Below are positions 46,312-57,374 of a DNA stretch of 64,000 nt, one piece after another. Below the pieces are notes generated by a model. That model searched no databases. It worked only from the letters and a program-made list of their open reading frames with translations, and was not told where the DNA came from. How positions within the stretch are numbered: position 1 is the first letter of the stretch; each line of letters begins with the position of its first letter. The translations under genes were made by a program, and so were the position numbers. The stretch is from Isoetes taiwanensis (taxonomy: Eukaryota; Streptophyta; Lycopodiopsida; Isoetales; Isoetaceae): assembly GCA_021234155.1 (NCBI GenBank), contig JAJEKV010000331.1:186001-250000 (forward strand). The letters run 5' to 3'.

Positions 46312-47803
46312 CTAGTATTGGTGCCCAGCATTGCTGGGCATAAATTAGGAATCTGTGCGGACAAAAACCTATTCATTCTACAATTTTTTCATTCTCTTTT
46401 TTTTTTTTCTTTTTTTAATCCCCTTGTTCCTCCCTTTACCTTCCCTTTCCCCTTCCCCTTTTTCCCTTTTTCGCTTTTTCTCCGATGCTTTTTTTTCCTT
46501 TCTTTTTTTATCCTTCCCCAGCTCTTTTCTATTTTTCCCTTCCTTTTCATTTTCCTATTCTTTTCTCTTTCCCGCTTTCCCATGCATTTTTTTTCGTTCT
46601 CTTTTGCTCACCTTTTTTTATGTGTTTTTCTTCCTTTCCCCACCCTCTTCCTCTTGATCACGTGCCTTTTTTCCATCTCTTTTCCCATTTCCCTCTCCCC
46701 TTTTCCTCGTGCCCTTTTTCAACTTTTACATTCCCTTTTTGCTTCCCTTGTCCTTTCAACTTTACATTCCCTTTTCATCCTTTCCCCACCCTTTCGCTTT
46801 TCCCCATGCCCTTTTTCCCTTTCCTTTCCCTTCCCGCTTCCTTTTAATTTTCTCTTTCCCTTTCCCTTTTCATATGCCTCTTTCTATTCCCTTTTCTCAA
46901 CTTTTTTTATGTGCCTCTTTTCCTTCTTTCCCCATCCTCCTCCCCCTTTTTGCCCTCAGCAAAAAACATCAGCAATTACTGAGCCCTCATTAGTCATTAT
47001 CTCCGTTTATCTAGTATCATCATTACTACAAAGGTTTTTCCCTTGAAAACCTTTCGAGGCAGGGGTTTTTTAATCCTAGTAGTAATGATTGTACTAGCCC
47101 ATTGTATGGGTCCCATGACCTATTGGTCTCCGTGGACGTTAAAAAAGCTATTCTATTCTATTCTATTCTTTTTGCTTCCCTTTTCCTCTTTCTTCACCCT
47201 TTCTCTCTTCCCGTTTTTTCCACGCCCTTTCCATTTTCCCCTTTTCCTCGTGCCCTTTTCCCAGATTCTCTTTTGCCCTTTCCGCCCTCTCTTTTTCTTT
47301 TTCCTTTCCATTTCACTTTTCCCATGCGTTTTATTTGTCCCCTTCTTCCCACCTTTTCTTATTTTCCCTTAACTTTTTCTCCTTTTCCCACCTTACTTTC
47401 TTACCTTTTTCCGGTGCCCTTTTACCTCTCCTTTTCTGTCCCCTTTTCTATTTCCTTTTCCTTTCCTTTTCCTATCTTTCCTTTTTCATCCTTTCTAATT
47501 CCTTTTTTCGTCCTTCCTAGTTTTTATTTTTTTTTCCTTTCCTTCTTTTCACTTCATTTCTTTTTTCACTTTTTACCCTTTTTACCTTTTTTTCCTCTTT
47601 CCTTTTTTTTTTTCCCTTTTCCCTCTTCCTTTTTTTTTTTTTCCTTTTCCATTTTTTTTCTTGTTTTTGTTTCCCTTTATCTTTATTTCCCTCTTCCATT
47701 TTCCCTTCCCCTTTTCCTTTTTCCTTTTCCCATTTCCCTTTTCCCATTTCCCTTTTTGACTCATCGGATTGAGTGAATTTTGGCCATCGGTCATTTTATC
47801 TTC
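46312..47803 (-). mobile_element. Purine-rich Helitron B3, minus strand
   Basis: On the minus strand the 3' end reads hairpin GCCCAGC-AAT-GCTGGGC, ACCAATA, CTAG (46312-46315), then T. Moving inward, the plus strand is nearly pure pyrimidine (46390-46965, 47165-47760), so the element's own strand is purine, as in B2 and B4. A non-biased island at 46966-47160 contains a 71-base foldback with 11-base arms (ATCATTACTAC at 47019). About 47762-47803 is ordinary sequence resembling the 5' subterminal part. No clear TC terminus is visible, so the left limit is approximate and the 5' end may be lost. Confidence 0.6.
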
Positions 47804-48038
47804 CTTTTTTTTTCTCCTTTTCTCCTTTTTTTTTCCCCTTCCTTACCCTTTTTTGTTCCTTTTCCTTCTTCCCTTTTTTTGTTTTCTATTTTTCCTTTTC
47901 CATTTTTTATTTTTTCATATTCTTATTTCTCCTTTTCCCTTTTTCTTTTTTCCTTTTGTCCTTTCTCTCTCACTTTTCCTTTTCCTTCTCTCCTTTTCCC
48001 TTCCCCTTTTCCTTTTTCCCTTTTCCCTTTCATCCATC
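47804..48038 (-). repeat. Extra pyrimidine block meeting a purine block head to head
   Basis: About 230 bases of plus-strand pyrimidine run directly into the purine block starting at 48039, separated only by CATCCATCAAG. It is probably a leftover of a third purine unit in minus orientation. The junction can fold back on itself. Confidence 0.55.
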
Positions 48039-48904
48039 AAGAAAAGGAAACGGGAAAAAAGGGAAAGGGAAAGGGAAGCAGGGGAGTGATGGAGGGGAGG
48101 GAAAGGGAAAAAGGACATGAGAAAAGGAAAAGAGAGAAAAAAAAGGAAGGGTTGAAAGAAGGGAAAATTGCACGGGAAGAGGGAAAAGGTGGGAAAAGGA
48201 GGAAAAGGAAGCAAGGAAAAATAGAAAGAAGAAAAGGGTGGGAAAAGGGAAATAGAAAAGAAAAAAAAAGAATGGAAAAGGGGAAAAAGAGAGAGAGGCA
48301 GGGAAAAAAGGAAATGAGGAAAATGGAAAAGGGGAAGAGAAAAAGGGAACATGGAAAAGGGAAAGAGGGAAAGGGTGAGGAGATGGAAAAAGGGAAGGTA
48401 AAAAAGGGCATGGAAAGCAGGAGGGAGAAAAGAAAAAATGGAAGGGAAAAGGGCACACAAAAAAAGGAGGAAAAAGTGGGAAAAGGAGGGACAAGAGAAG
48501 GGAAAATAAGCATGGAAAAGGGTGAGAAAAAGAGTAAAAGGTTGAGAAAAAGGGAAGACATGAAAAAAGTTATTAGGGGAAAAGAGAAGGCATAAAAAGA
48601 GAAAGGGAAGGGAAAAGGGCAAAAAAAAAAGAGAAGAGGGAAAAGGGGAGAAAGGAGCAAAAGGGAAGGAAAAAGGGTTATCGGGAACAAGGAAAGGAGA
48701 AGGAAAGGGATGGGAAAACAAGGAAACATGTGAGAAAGACGAGAAAAAAAAAGGAAAAGAAAAAAAAAAGTAGAGAAAATAAGAAAAAATGAAATGCGGG
48801 ATAAAGCAAAAGGGAAAGGGAAAGGGATAGGGTGTTTCTCACTGCATCCCAAAGCATTTACAGGCTCTCAACTTATGCCCAGCAACGCTGGGCACCATTA
48901 CTAG
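48039..48904 (+). mobile_element. 5'-truncated copy of purine Helitron B2
   Basis: Matches 44428-45305 from AAGGAAACGGGAAAAAAGGG to the CTAG, including the hairpin GCCCAGC-AAC-GCTGGGC and ACCATTACTAG, with small insertions and deletions (866 versus 878 bases). The 5' half and TC terminus are absent. High similarity shows recent shared origin, by transposition with truncation or by segmental duplication. Confidence 0.8.
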
Positions 48905-49197
48905 TAACCCTTTAACTGTATAGTTAACTGTGGGATCCACGAGGGGATCCCCTGCCCAATCCAGGGTAAAAGGATCCCATGCTCCCAACGTATTTGTCAA
49001 TGGTATTTGAGACAACAATTATTATGTGTTACATTGAACTATGTATGATGGGCATTTCATAATTTCAATACTGCAATCAAGGCAACTTGCTTGAACATAT
49101 AAGTTTGTTGCATTCTATATTTGGCATGTATATTGTTATTCTGGCCTTATGTAACTGCCCCAAATTAAAACACACCCCAACATAATACAAACCCTTG

Positions 49198-49228
49198 CAT
49201 ATGCCCGGCAATGGGCACACGTTTCTAG
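49198..49228 (+). repeat. Family A Helitron 3' terminus of A2
   Basis: GCCCGGC-AATGGGC (a shortened hairpin compared with 5226-5242), then ACACGTTT and CTAG, followed by TATATTGAAC. This is the 3' boundary of A2. Confidence 0.7.
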
Positions 49229-50378
49229 TATATTGAACTTTGTGTCTATGAATCTTAAAAAGTTCCTCTATACTATCCTTGCCCCTCAAAAACAATGGTG
49301 GCTAACCTCTTCAAATTGTTACTAAAGCCCAAAGAACAACCAAAAGATACCAGCCCCGGTGTACATGGAAGCCAACTCACACAATTATTGTGGAGTTTAT
49401 CCTCACGCCGCTTTATGGCGCATAAAGTGAGTAGACAAAGTGGAGGACACGATAAGCACAAGTTCTACCACATCGGGATCATCATCGATAACCCCGCAGA
49501 ACCAACACCCAAAGTTAATATATACATCGCTGTGGTTGAACCCCCTACAAGTGCACATTTATTTTGGCATTACTAGGCCTATATCAACTCACCCACATCC
49601 GTTCGGGAAAACTTTAGCCATACATGCACACTTTGTAGGCAGATAGAATCCCGCCCTTCGTGAAGTCTAAAATTTTAGGTAACAACCAAAAAGATACCAG
49701 CCCCAAAGGTACATGGAAGCCAATTTTACCGTTCATACTACACAATTATTGTGGAGTTTATCCCCGGCCGGCTTTATGGCGTATAAAGTGGAGGACACGA
49801 TAGGCACAAGTTCTAATTTCACGCTAGATCATCATCAGATAACCCCCAAAGAACTAACACCCAAAGCTAAACATACACCGCCGTGGTTGAACCCCCGACC
49901 AAGTGCACCATCTCTCGCATACATATAAATGAACCATGTGAGCACATCTACACACCACACCAATATCAATAACGGTCCAAGCTAAACCCCAGGATGTATT
50001 TCGAACCACCTTCAAATTGTTATTAATGGTTAATTTGTTTTACTACCCTCCTTATTCCCATTTTCAAAATATCTTTCTAATAGTCTTCGGCCCTATATCA
50101 TTATCCTTAGGCGACATAGAGGACAAACTATCTGAAGCAATTATCAAGTAGATCCAGTATGAGTATTTGTACTTGGTCCAATATAGCATAATCATGTTTA
50201 AAAGTCCTAAATACCACACATATAAAATCCATATATTGAACTTTGTGTCTATGAATCTTAAAACGTTCCTCTATACTATCCTTGCCCCTCCAAACTATAT
50301 TGTCTATTCTAGCCAACAATGACAGAAGCACCTCTTCAAATTGTTACTAAGCCCAGCAACGCCAGGCACCATAACTAG
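49229..50378 (+). repeat. Repeat cluster ending in a family B Helitron 3' terminus
   Basis: 49229-49312 is the right half of the sequence split by A2. 49315-49560 and 49670-49910 are a diverged direct duplication (ACCAAAAGATACCAGCCCC, ACACAATTATTGTGGAGTTT). 49908-50310 is the uninterrupted relative of both A2 flanks. It ends in GCCCAGC-AAC-GCCAGGC, ACCATAA, CTAG (50375-50378), then T. The repeat family therefore looks like the 3' portion of another non-autonomous Helitron whose 5' end I could not place. Confidence 0.65.
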
Positions 50379-50439
50379 TGTTATTTAATTGGCAAAAGTC
50401 ATGAATACAAGTTTGGAGTAGGCACACATGGAATACATA

Positions 50440-52319
50440 TCTTATATTATAAAATTATACCGTTTGTCCGCCAGGAACGGGCCTTATATTATAAAATTAT
50501 ACCGTTTGTCCGTTGTGAACGGTGCCCTAGATCGGACGGTTGAGGATTTGATCGATCCATGATGAAGATCGCATGTGCGTGTTTGCAACCAAAAATTCAT
50601 CTTGATCGTTGTTTCCAATATGACTCGCCTAATCCGGCAACAAATGGTGAAAGGAAAAAGGGAAAAGGGAAATCCGGAGGGAGAAAATAAAAGAAATGAA
50701 AAAAGAGGGAAACCGAGAAAAAGAGAAGGGAGGAGGCAAGAGGAAAGAGAGAATGGGAAAACTCACGTTGGGGAAGGGATTGTGGGGCGAGGGAAAAGGT
50801 AGCGGGAAAAGAAAGGGAAAGGGGAGAGAAGAAAGGATACCGAAAGGGGAAAAAGGAAAGGGGGGAAAAGGTATAAAAGGAAAGGGAAAGCGAAAAAAGA
50901 AAAAGAGAGGGGAAACGGGAAAAGCAAAGGGAAAAATGGCATGGGAAAAGAGGGAAGAGAAAAGGAGGAAAAGAGAAGCTTTTAAAAAGGAAGAGAGAGA
51001 GGAGGAGGAAAGGAGAAAAGGGAAAGGGAAAAGAACAAAGGAAGGAGGAAAGGGAAGGAAAAAGGCTACAAGGAAATGGGAAGAGAGAAAGGGAAGGAAG
51101 AAAGGGCATTGTAAAAAGGGAAAGAGAAATAAAGGGAAGGGAAAAAAGGACATGAGAAAAAAGAAGGGGAAACAGAAAAGAAAAATGAAGTGGAAGAGCG
51201 GGAAATGGAAAGGAAAAAGGGCACGAGAAAAAGCGAAAAAAAGAAGGGTCGAGAGAGGAGGAAAAGGGAAGGGAAAAAGGCCATTGGTAAAAAAGAAAGG
51301 AAAAGGAAAAGGGGAAGGGGGAAATGGAAGCGAAGGGAATGGGATGGGAGAAAAGGAACATAGAAAAAGGAAAAAGGAAAAAGGGAATGTGAAAAGGGGA
51401 GGGAAAAAAGGGAAGGAGGAGATAGAAAAAGGGAAAAGCGAGGAGAGGGAAAATGAAAAAGGAAAATGTGAAAAAAAGGGAGAAAGTAAAAGGAAAAAAA
51501 AGAGGGATAAAATGAGAAAATAGAAAGGGGATGGAAACGAAAAAGAAGAGCAAAATAGAAAAGGGAAGCGCGGAGTAAAGGAAAAAGGGAAAAGGAGGGG
51601 GGGAGAGGGAAGGGAGGGGAGGGGAAAAGGTGAAGAAAGGGGAAAAGAGGAGCGGAAAAAAACATGGGAATATAGAAGAGAAAAGAGGCATGAAAAAAAA
51701 GGGAAGAGGGAAAGGGTGAGGGAAGGAAAAATAGACATGAAAAAAGGGAAAGAGGGAAAAGAAAAAGGGAGGGGGAAAGGGAAGGGAAAAAGGGCAGTAA
51801 AAAAGGGGAAGACGGAAGGGCTGGGGAAAGGAGGAAAAGGGAAGGAAGAAAGGGGAAAAAGAAAAGGTGGGCAGAAGGAAAGGGAAAAGGGGAAAAGAAA
51901 ACTTATAAAAAAGGGCGCGAGGAAAAAGGGAAGGGGAAAATGGGAAAAGGGAAGGGGGAAAGAACACGAGGAAAGGGAGAAAGGGCAAACACAAATTGGA
52001 GAAAAGGGAAAGGAAAAATAGAGAAGGAGAAATGGGGAAGCGGAATAGAGAAAAGGGAAATGGGGGAAATAGATTAGTCGAAAAAAAAGGGTAAGTTGGA
52101 AAACGTAAAAAGGGAAAAGCGACAAGGGACAAGGGGAAAATAGAAAAAAGGAAAAGTAGAGAAAGACAAAAGGACAAGGGAAAAGGTAAGGGGAAGTGGA
52201 AAATATGGTCGAATGCTCTTGATTATCTAATTTTAAAAACGTGAATCCATTTAACAATTGCTCCAGTATATCATTTACAGTTGCTAGCTATGCCCAGCAA
52301 CGCTGGGCACCTTAACTAG
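50440..52319 (+). mobile_element. Purine-rich Helitron B4
   Basis: Begins TCTTATATTATAAAATTATA after A (50439). A 42-base tandem repeat of the terminus follows (second copy from about 50483). Ends with GCCCAGC-AAC-GCTGGGC, ACCTTAA, CTAG at 52316-52319, then T. 50650-52195 is almost entirely purine on the plus strand with GGCATGG/GACATGA interruptions. The 5' subterminal GCCCTAGATCGGACGG links it to B1. Open frames as long as 542 codons (minus, F/P/S/L-rich) and 275 codons (plus, K/E/G/R-rich) are compositional. Confidence 0.82.
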
Positions 52320-53531
52320 TATTCAAGAAAATCCAGTAAATCCGTCTTATCATTTGCAATGATTCATATTTATTTGGAAAAAGTCATGAGCACAAATTTC
52401 ATATTTTATTTGTGCTTGTAATTAACTAACATCAAAATATTTTGAAGCTAGTTCTAATTAAAAGTGCAAAGTGCTTTTAAGGTAGCTATACATAAAAGTG
52501 CAACACACCTAATGTCACACTAAATAACATAATACAAGAAACTTGCGCAAGGCCAAGGCCGCTAACATTTCTTCCCCAACTCGTCTATACATGCTAGAAC
52601 ATGCAGAATTTGAACTTCATTTTGTTGCCTTGTGTTAAATGCCCGCACGAAGAATATTGACCATAACGACTCGTTGGGAAAGATGTTTTGCATTAAATCA
52701 ACAGAATCTAAGTTCCGCACATACAAAAATTGAACTGTGTCTGAGCATGGGGAATTCAAACCTCTGTAGTTGCCAATATATCTATGCAAAATGGTTATTC
52801 AAAATGCATATGAATAAAAGATGAACCCATTAACCCAATAGTTTTCCATATGGTAAGAACAAATCTATAATATGCATCATAAATCGGCCAAGGCCGCCGC
52901 GAACATTTCTCTTCTCCGACTCCCCTGGGTGATTTAAAGCATCATATATTATTGCTTCCATGTTTTTAAATGGTAGATTGAGCTCCCTCCACTTCAAAAA
53001 CACATGAATTGAAACAATTTTGAACAGCTTAAAACTTGATCTAACATGTTTTGCAAATATCTTTAAGCAAAATTTTATATTTTGCATCTGCGACATTTGA
53101 ATCCTGCTCCACGATGACAATTATCCTTTCTTTTAACAAACTCCCAATCATCTGAGAGAGGTTACTACATTATTGTTGTGCAAAGAATATACAAATCATC
53201 AAATAACGCTAAAAAGGCCAGTTGTGCATGGGCATTATTCTCCCCCATTCCTTTAATGTGGGTGCAAGGCAAATAAACGCTACTTACATCTTTTGCAGGT
53301 CAAAGGGCCCAGAAGTTGCTTGGACTCTACATGTTCATAAAATGTAGCATATCTTGTCATCAATACAATATAGAAAAGATTACATTTTTTAATTAGAACA
53401 AAATGGGTTTTAGAAGATATACTCCAAGTTCTTTCTCAATGTTCAATATAATTTACTCCACCAAACCTTTTGTATTCATAAGGAAGCAAGCAATTCACCA
53501 AGCCAAACAGTTGTAATTAAGAAGCCCTATG
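52320..53531. other. Non-coding, with short degenerate repeats
   Basis: No gene recognised. 52373-52535 matches 58388-58547 almost exactly (AAAAGTCATGAGCACAAATT...). GGCCAAGGCCGC...GAACATTTCT at 52552 and 52886 marks a diverged repeat about 335 bases long. Confidence 0.6.
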
Positions 53532-54627
53532 GATACTGCTGCATGGAAAGATTTAATGTTAGGATTTCGGCAACTTGAAGCAAAATAGAGAGGCATTAGC
53601 AAACTGTATTATTCATTCTAAAGCCTATGATACTATGATATTGTCCCTGAAATTAACATACACAATAGCACAATAGATTTTAAATTATTAGAATCATGCA
53701 ACATATCATAAGAGAACTTAGTGTACTGCCAACAATCATCCATTTATGTATCATGAGAGATTTAATGTAATGCTAATCATGTCCAATTAGTCCGTACAAC
53801 ATAGCAATATGAATCTAGTGAGGAGGTTCTCACCAAAAATATTCAACTAGATCACATGGCATATATGCCTGTTGTAGATCACCACAGCCTAGCACATCAT
53901 CTAGCAAGTATACCATACCAATCTGTTTCTATTTGCACAAAGCAAGCAATAGCAAGCACACACTAAAATCTAACAATTAACACCTAACAAACTCCTCCAC
54001 TAATCAACCAACAATTTGATGGCGGTCTTTGCAGTTAAAGATATTACAAATGCCAGACTAACAAAGCAGTATTATTCATTACAGATTATTCATTCTGTAT
54101 TATAGATACTGCTACATGGAATGATTTAATGTTAGCCTTTAGGCAACTTGAAGCAAAATAGAGAGGCACTAGCAAACTGTATTATTCATTCTAAAGCCTA
54201 TGATACTATGATACTGTCCCTGGAATTAACATACACAATAGATTTTGAATTATTAAAATCATGCAGCATATTATGAGAGAACTTAATGTACTGCCAACAA
54301 TCATCCATTTATATGTATCATAAGAGATTTAATGTAAAGCTAATCACGTCCAGTTAGTCCTTACAACTTAGCAATATGAATCTAGTGAGGAGGTTCTCAC
54401 AAAAATATTCAACTAGATCACATGGCATATACGCCTGCTGCAGATCACCACAGCCTAGACCAGCCTACCACATCATCTAGCCAGTATACCATACCATAGC
54501 CCAATTAATACTTCTGTTCCTATCTGCACAAAGCAAGCAATAGCAAGCACACACTAAAATCTAACAGTTAACACCTAACAACCTCCTCCACTAAATCAAC
54601 CAACAATTTGATGGCAGTCCTTGCAGC
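53532..54627 (+). repeat. Diverged 0.5-kb tandem duplication
   Basis: 53532-54033 and 54106-54627 share the same order of sequence (GATACTGCTxCATGGAA through ACCAACAATTTGATGGC) with small substitutions and indels, separated by about 72 bases. No coding sequence in either copy. Confidence 0.9.
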
Positions 54628-57286
54628 ACCCTAGAATAGCAGGAGCTAACAAACCGTAGCGAAAATATTCACCTAGCTTTTAAGGAGAAGCATAATGCCA
54701 CAAGAAAGTCAGCACATAAGCATATCAGCTAATAAAACATGTAGCACAAATCTTGCCTTCAGCTTCTTTCCTAAGTTTGTCTCTTCGAATTGTTCGCTTT
54801 AGCTTTTTGCACATCCCTATGTTTCCGCCTCTCTTTTGCTTAATCGATACTCTGTGAGTTTGCCCCTTTTTTCGTGTTCTTAGCCCGCAACCCATTTGAG
54901 AAGAAAACAAAGTTTGGAAGGAATGGCCTGCAAGCAACAATAATCCAGAATAGATTTTCCCATCTCTAATTTTGCAGCACTAATCTTGCCGCCAGTAATT
55001 TTCCAAGTGCTTCAGATTCGCTAAACCCCTTCACAAAGAACCTCCTTTTTTGCTCTCTTTACTTCATCTATACCTTGGATGGATGAGATCTTTGCCATGG
55101 TAAAGGGAGAATTCAAGATTTCTTATGAATATCTGTAATCGGAATCTAAAGATCATATATCCCTACCAAAAGATGGATTTTGAGGAAATTCACAACTTTA
55201 GATGGCTCTCGTGGCAAAAGTCATGCAGGATGCATGAGGTGCCGACATAGGGTCGAGAAGCCACAAGCGTGAAAGCGGAAGAAATAGACGAATCCGGAGA
55301 TAAAGGAACTCTAGATTTCTAGATCTGATGACAAAGAAAGCTTTCTTGGGTTATAGAGGGACTCTCGATCCGCATTGAATATGTAGCATTATAACGGGGG
55401 TTTTTGTGTTTTTATTTTTATTCTCTCTAAGGTTTTCATATGATTTGGTGGCTGTATTCATCCAGGTGTACTAAGTAGTATTTCTAGAGTGCACCCTTTT
55501 GTTAGCCGATTGATTTTTAGAAAAGGGGCAAATCTGTGGTGGCGGCTTCTTTTTGTGTTTTAGGATTTTTAGGGTTTTTAGGGTTTTGCTCCAAGGAAAA
55601 CAAAGTGTTTTAAGACTTCGCTTTGGATCAAGCTTTGCTTTGGATATACCTGTGAGTGAGGGGGCCTCATAGTTTAGGCGGCGGGGGGGGCGGTGAACTA
55701 GCTTCCACAAAGGTATCAAGTTGTTTCATTTACTGTTTGCTCTTTGTGTCAAGCGAGAATTTGTCGTGAAAAAAAAGCCCTCAGATGCGTTTACCCTAAA
55801 CCTCGAAAGCGCAGCTTCCTCTAGATGGATCCTGCAGGTTTACTCTTGCCATGATTGGATCTGCAGATTATTCTTGCGAGCCATTACGCCTTCAGATGGA
55901 TTTCGGAGAGTCAAAAGCGATTCGCGAGAGGATTTGGGCGAAATCGGCCGGATTTGGGCAAGTTCAAGCAATAGCTTGCAGGTAGTCCGATGCGAGGATT
56001 TGGCGGCAGCGGGTGTAGTCCGATGCTCGGGCGCCGGCAATTTCAATCAAGCACGTTGAGAAGGGAGAATTGATATACATTAACTTCGGCCCTCGCCTAC
56101 GGGCCAATTCCTTTTGAAGTCGGTGTTTTTGCAAATTTGGCACAAGTTCCATCCGCGGGGCCGAGCAGGGATAGGAGTTAAAATCTCCAATTTCATTAAT
56201 GAAACATTAAGACTTGGATCAGGCGCATCTTCACGCCCTTACATGCAACAAACATAGTCAAAATGGGTCTTTCATGATGCCACCGCAGTACGCCTATTGA
56301 GGTTTGTATTCAGCAAATAAATAGCCTCAAGAACAGTTCATAGCCCATCGTCTTTATCTTCTATCCGTGTTGCATTCAAATTACTACCTCCTTTGTTTGA
56401 CACGGCATGAATTTTTAAATTCATTGGTACCACATTGACGTCGGCAACATTGGCTGGTCATATTATATTTAAGATTTGTTTGGTGACAAAGCTCGTGGGA
56501 GATGTTGTCTCTTGTATGTTCTAGTTACCACGGGGACAAGGAACATTTGGTATGCAAGCTATAGGCTTGAAACCGGGTCCCAAATTGTTGGCATGTCAAG
56601 ATCAACAAGTTTTTGGCTGAAGGATTCAGTAGGTCCAGGACACATTCTAGTCTAAAGAAAGCAAAATAGTGCTTATGTTGATTGCATGGCAATGACACGT
56701 GGAGCAATTTTATTCTGCCCGAGATCAAAGCAGGGTTGAAAGCTCATATTAAATCAAGCGATCTTGGTGCATTACTTTTATGCTTGGGTGTAGAAGATGG
56801 TATGCAAAGGGTATCAAGCTTGCATTGTGTAGATGGTTGGTTCGTGTCCTATCTAACTATTATCGACTGGCGTCACCAGCTATTGCTCTTAGTTTGTGCC
56901 ATTAACAATCTCAAAATTTGCTTGTTGAAAACACATGGAAAGCGGCAGATTATATTTATTGACTTACAGTGTAGCGAATGCTTGAGCCTTGTTTTCTTTG
57001 TTTCATTAAAAAAACCTGTAATTTTAAGTTTACCACTAGCTAACTTTCTTGCTCTTAGCTGTACTGTTGTTAAGAATATCCAAACTTGCTTGGTTCATCG
57101 CATGGGTCCGGCCCACTTCTTTGGTTTCTGCACTTAGAAGATATATAATGGGATATCTTGCATGAAGAGATTACACTTGTTCCTTGGCATTGCATGACGG
57201 TCTAAACTTTCCCATGACATCACATATTGCTTACCATTTCCTTGGATAACATAAGGTGACCCATGCCTAATTCACCCTCCGAAGGA
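54628..57286. other. Non-coding stretch, no gene recognised
   Basis: Contains a GC-richer island at 55660-56160 with frames such as 55721-56059 (112 codons), which I cannot relate to any family. GGGTTTTTAGGGTTTT near 55565 is a short telomere-like word, too short to mean anything. 56682-57137 (151 codons) has no recognised motif. Confidence 0.45.
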
Positions 57287-57374
57287 CCCATGTTCAAGGG
57301 TCAAAACGTAGAGGTATCTCCTTTATTTTTCCCATGTTCAAGGGTCAAAACGTAGAGGTATCTCCTTTATTTTT
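57287..57374. repeat. 44-bp tandem duplication
   Basis: Two identical adjacent units beginning CCCATGTTCAAGGGTCAAAA. Confidence 0.9.

Larger units (their letters stand above)
27254..49228 (+). mobile_element. Candidate 22-kb Helitron A2 with nested elements
   Basis: The 5' end TCTTCTTTTTTATTTTG follows A at 27253. The 3' end is GCCCGGCAATGGGC, ACACGTTT, CTAG at 49225-49228, followed by T. Both ends match family A (750 and 5254). The flanks are the decisive evidence: left flank ends TAAAATCCA and right flank begins TATATTGAACTTTG, and these are contiguous as CCA-TATATTG at about 50228 in an uninterrupted relative. The interior holds a PPR relic, nested Helitron B1, a 2-kb minisatellite, several tandem repeats, purine-rich Helitrons and an FCP1-like fragment. 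No Rep/helicase is seen. Part of the length is later nested insertion: B1, the two polypurine units and the truncated copy together make about 7 kb. Confidence 0.6.

Noticed and set aside
47019-47098. Foldback inside the pyrimidine block as a MITE
   Set aside because: Only 11-base arms and no convincing target duplication. Noted in the element entry but not called separately.
46318-48852. Frames up to 271 codons in pyrimidine/purine blocks
   Set aside because: Openness in several overlapping frames on both strands, F/L/P/S or K/E/G/R composition only.
50597-52257. Frames of 526 and 542 codons on the minus strand and 275 on the plus strand
   Set aside because: Same compositional effect in the second purine tract. 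No start context, no domain, and the same openness in several frames at once.
55565-55590. Telomere-like GGGTTTTTAGGGTTTT
   Set aside because: Only about two units. Too short to be an interstitial telomere array.
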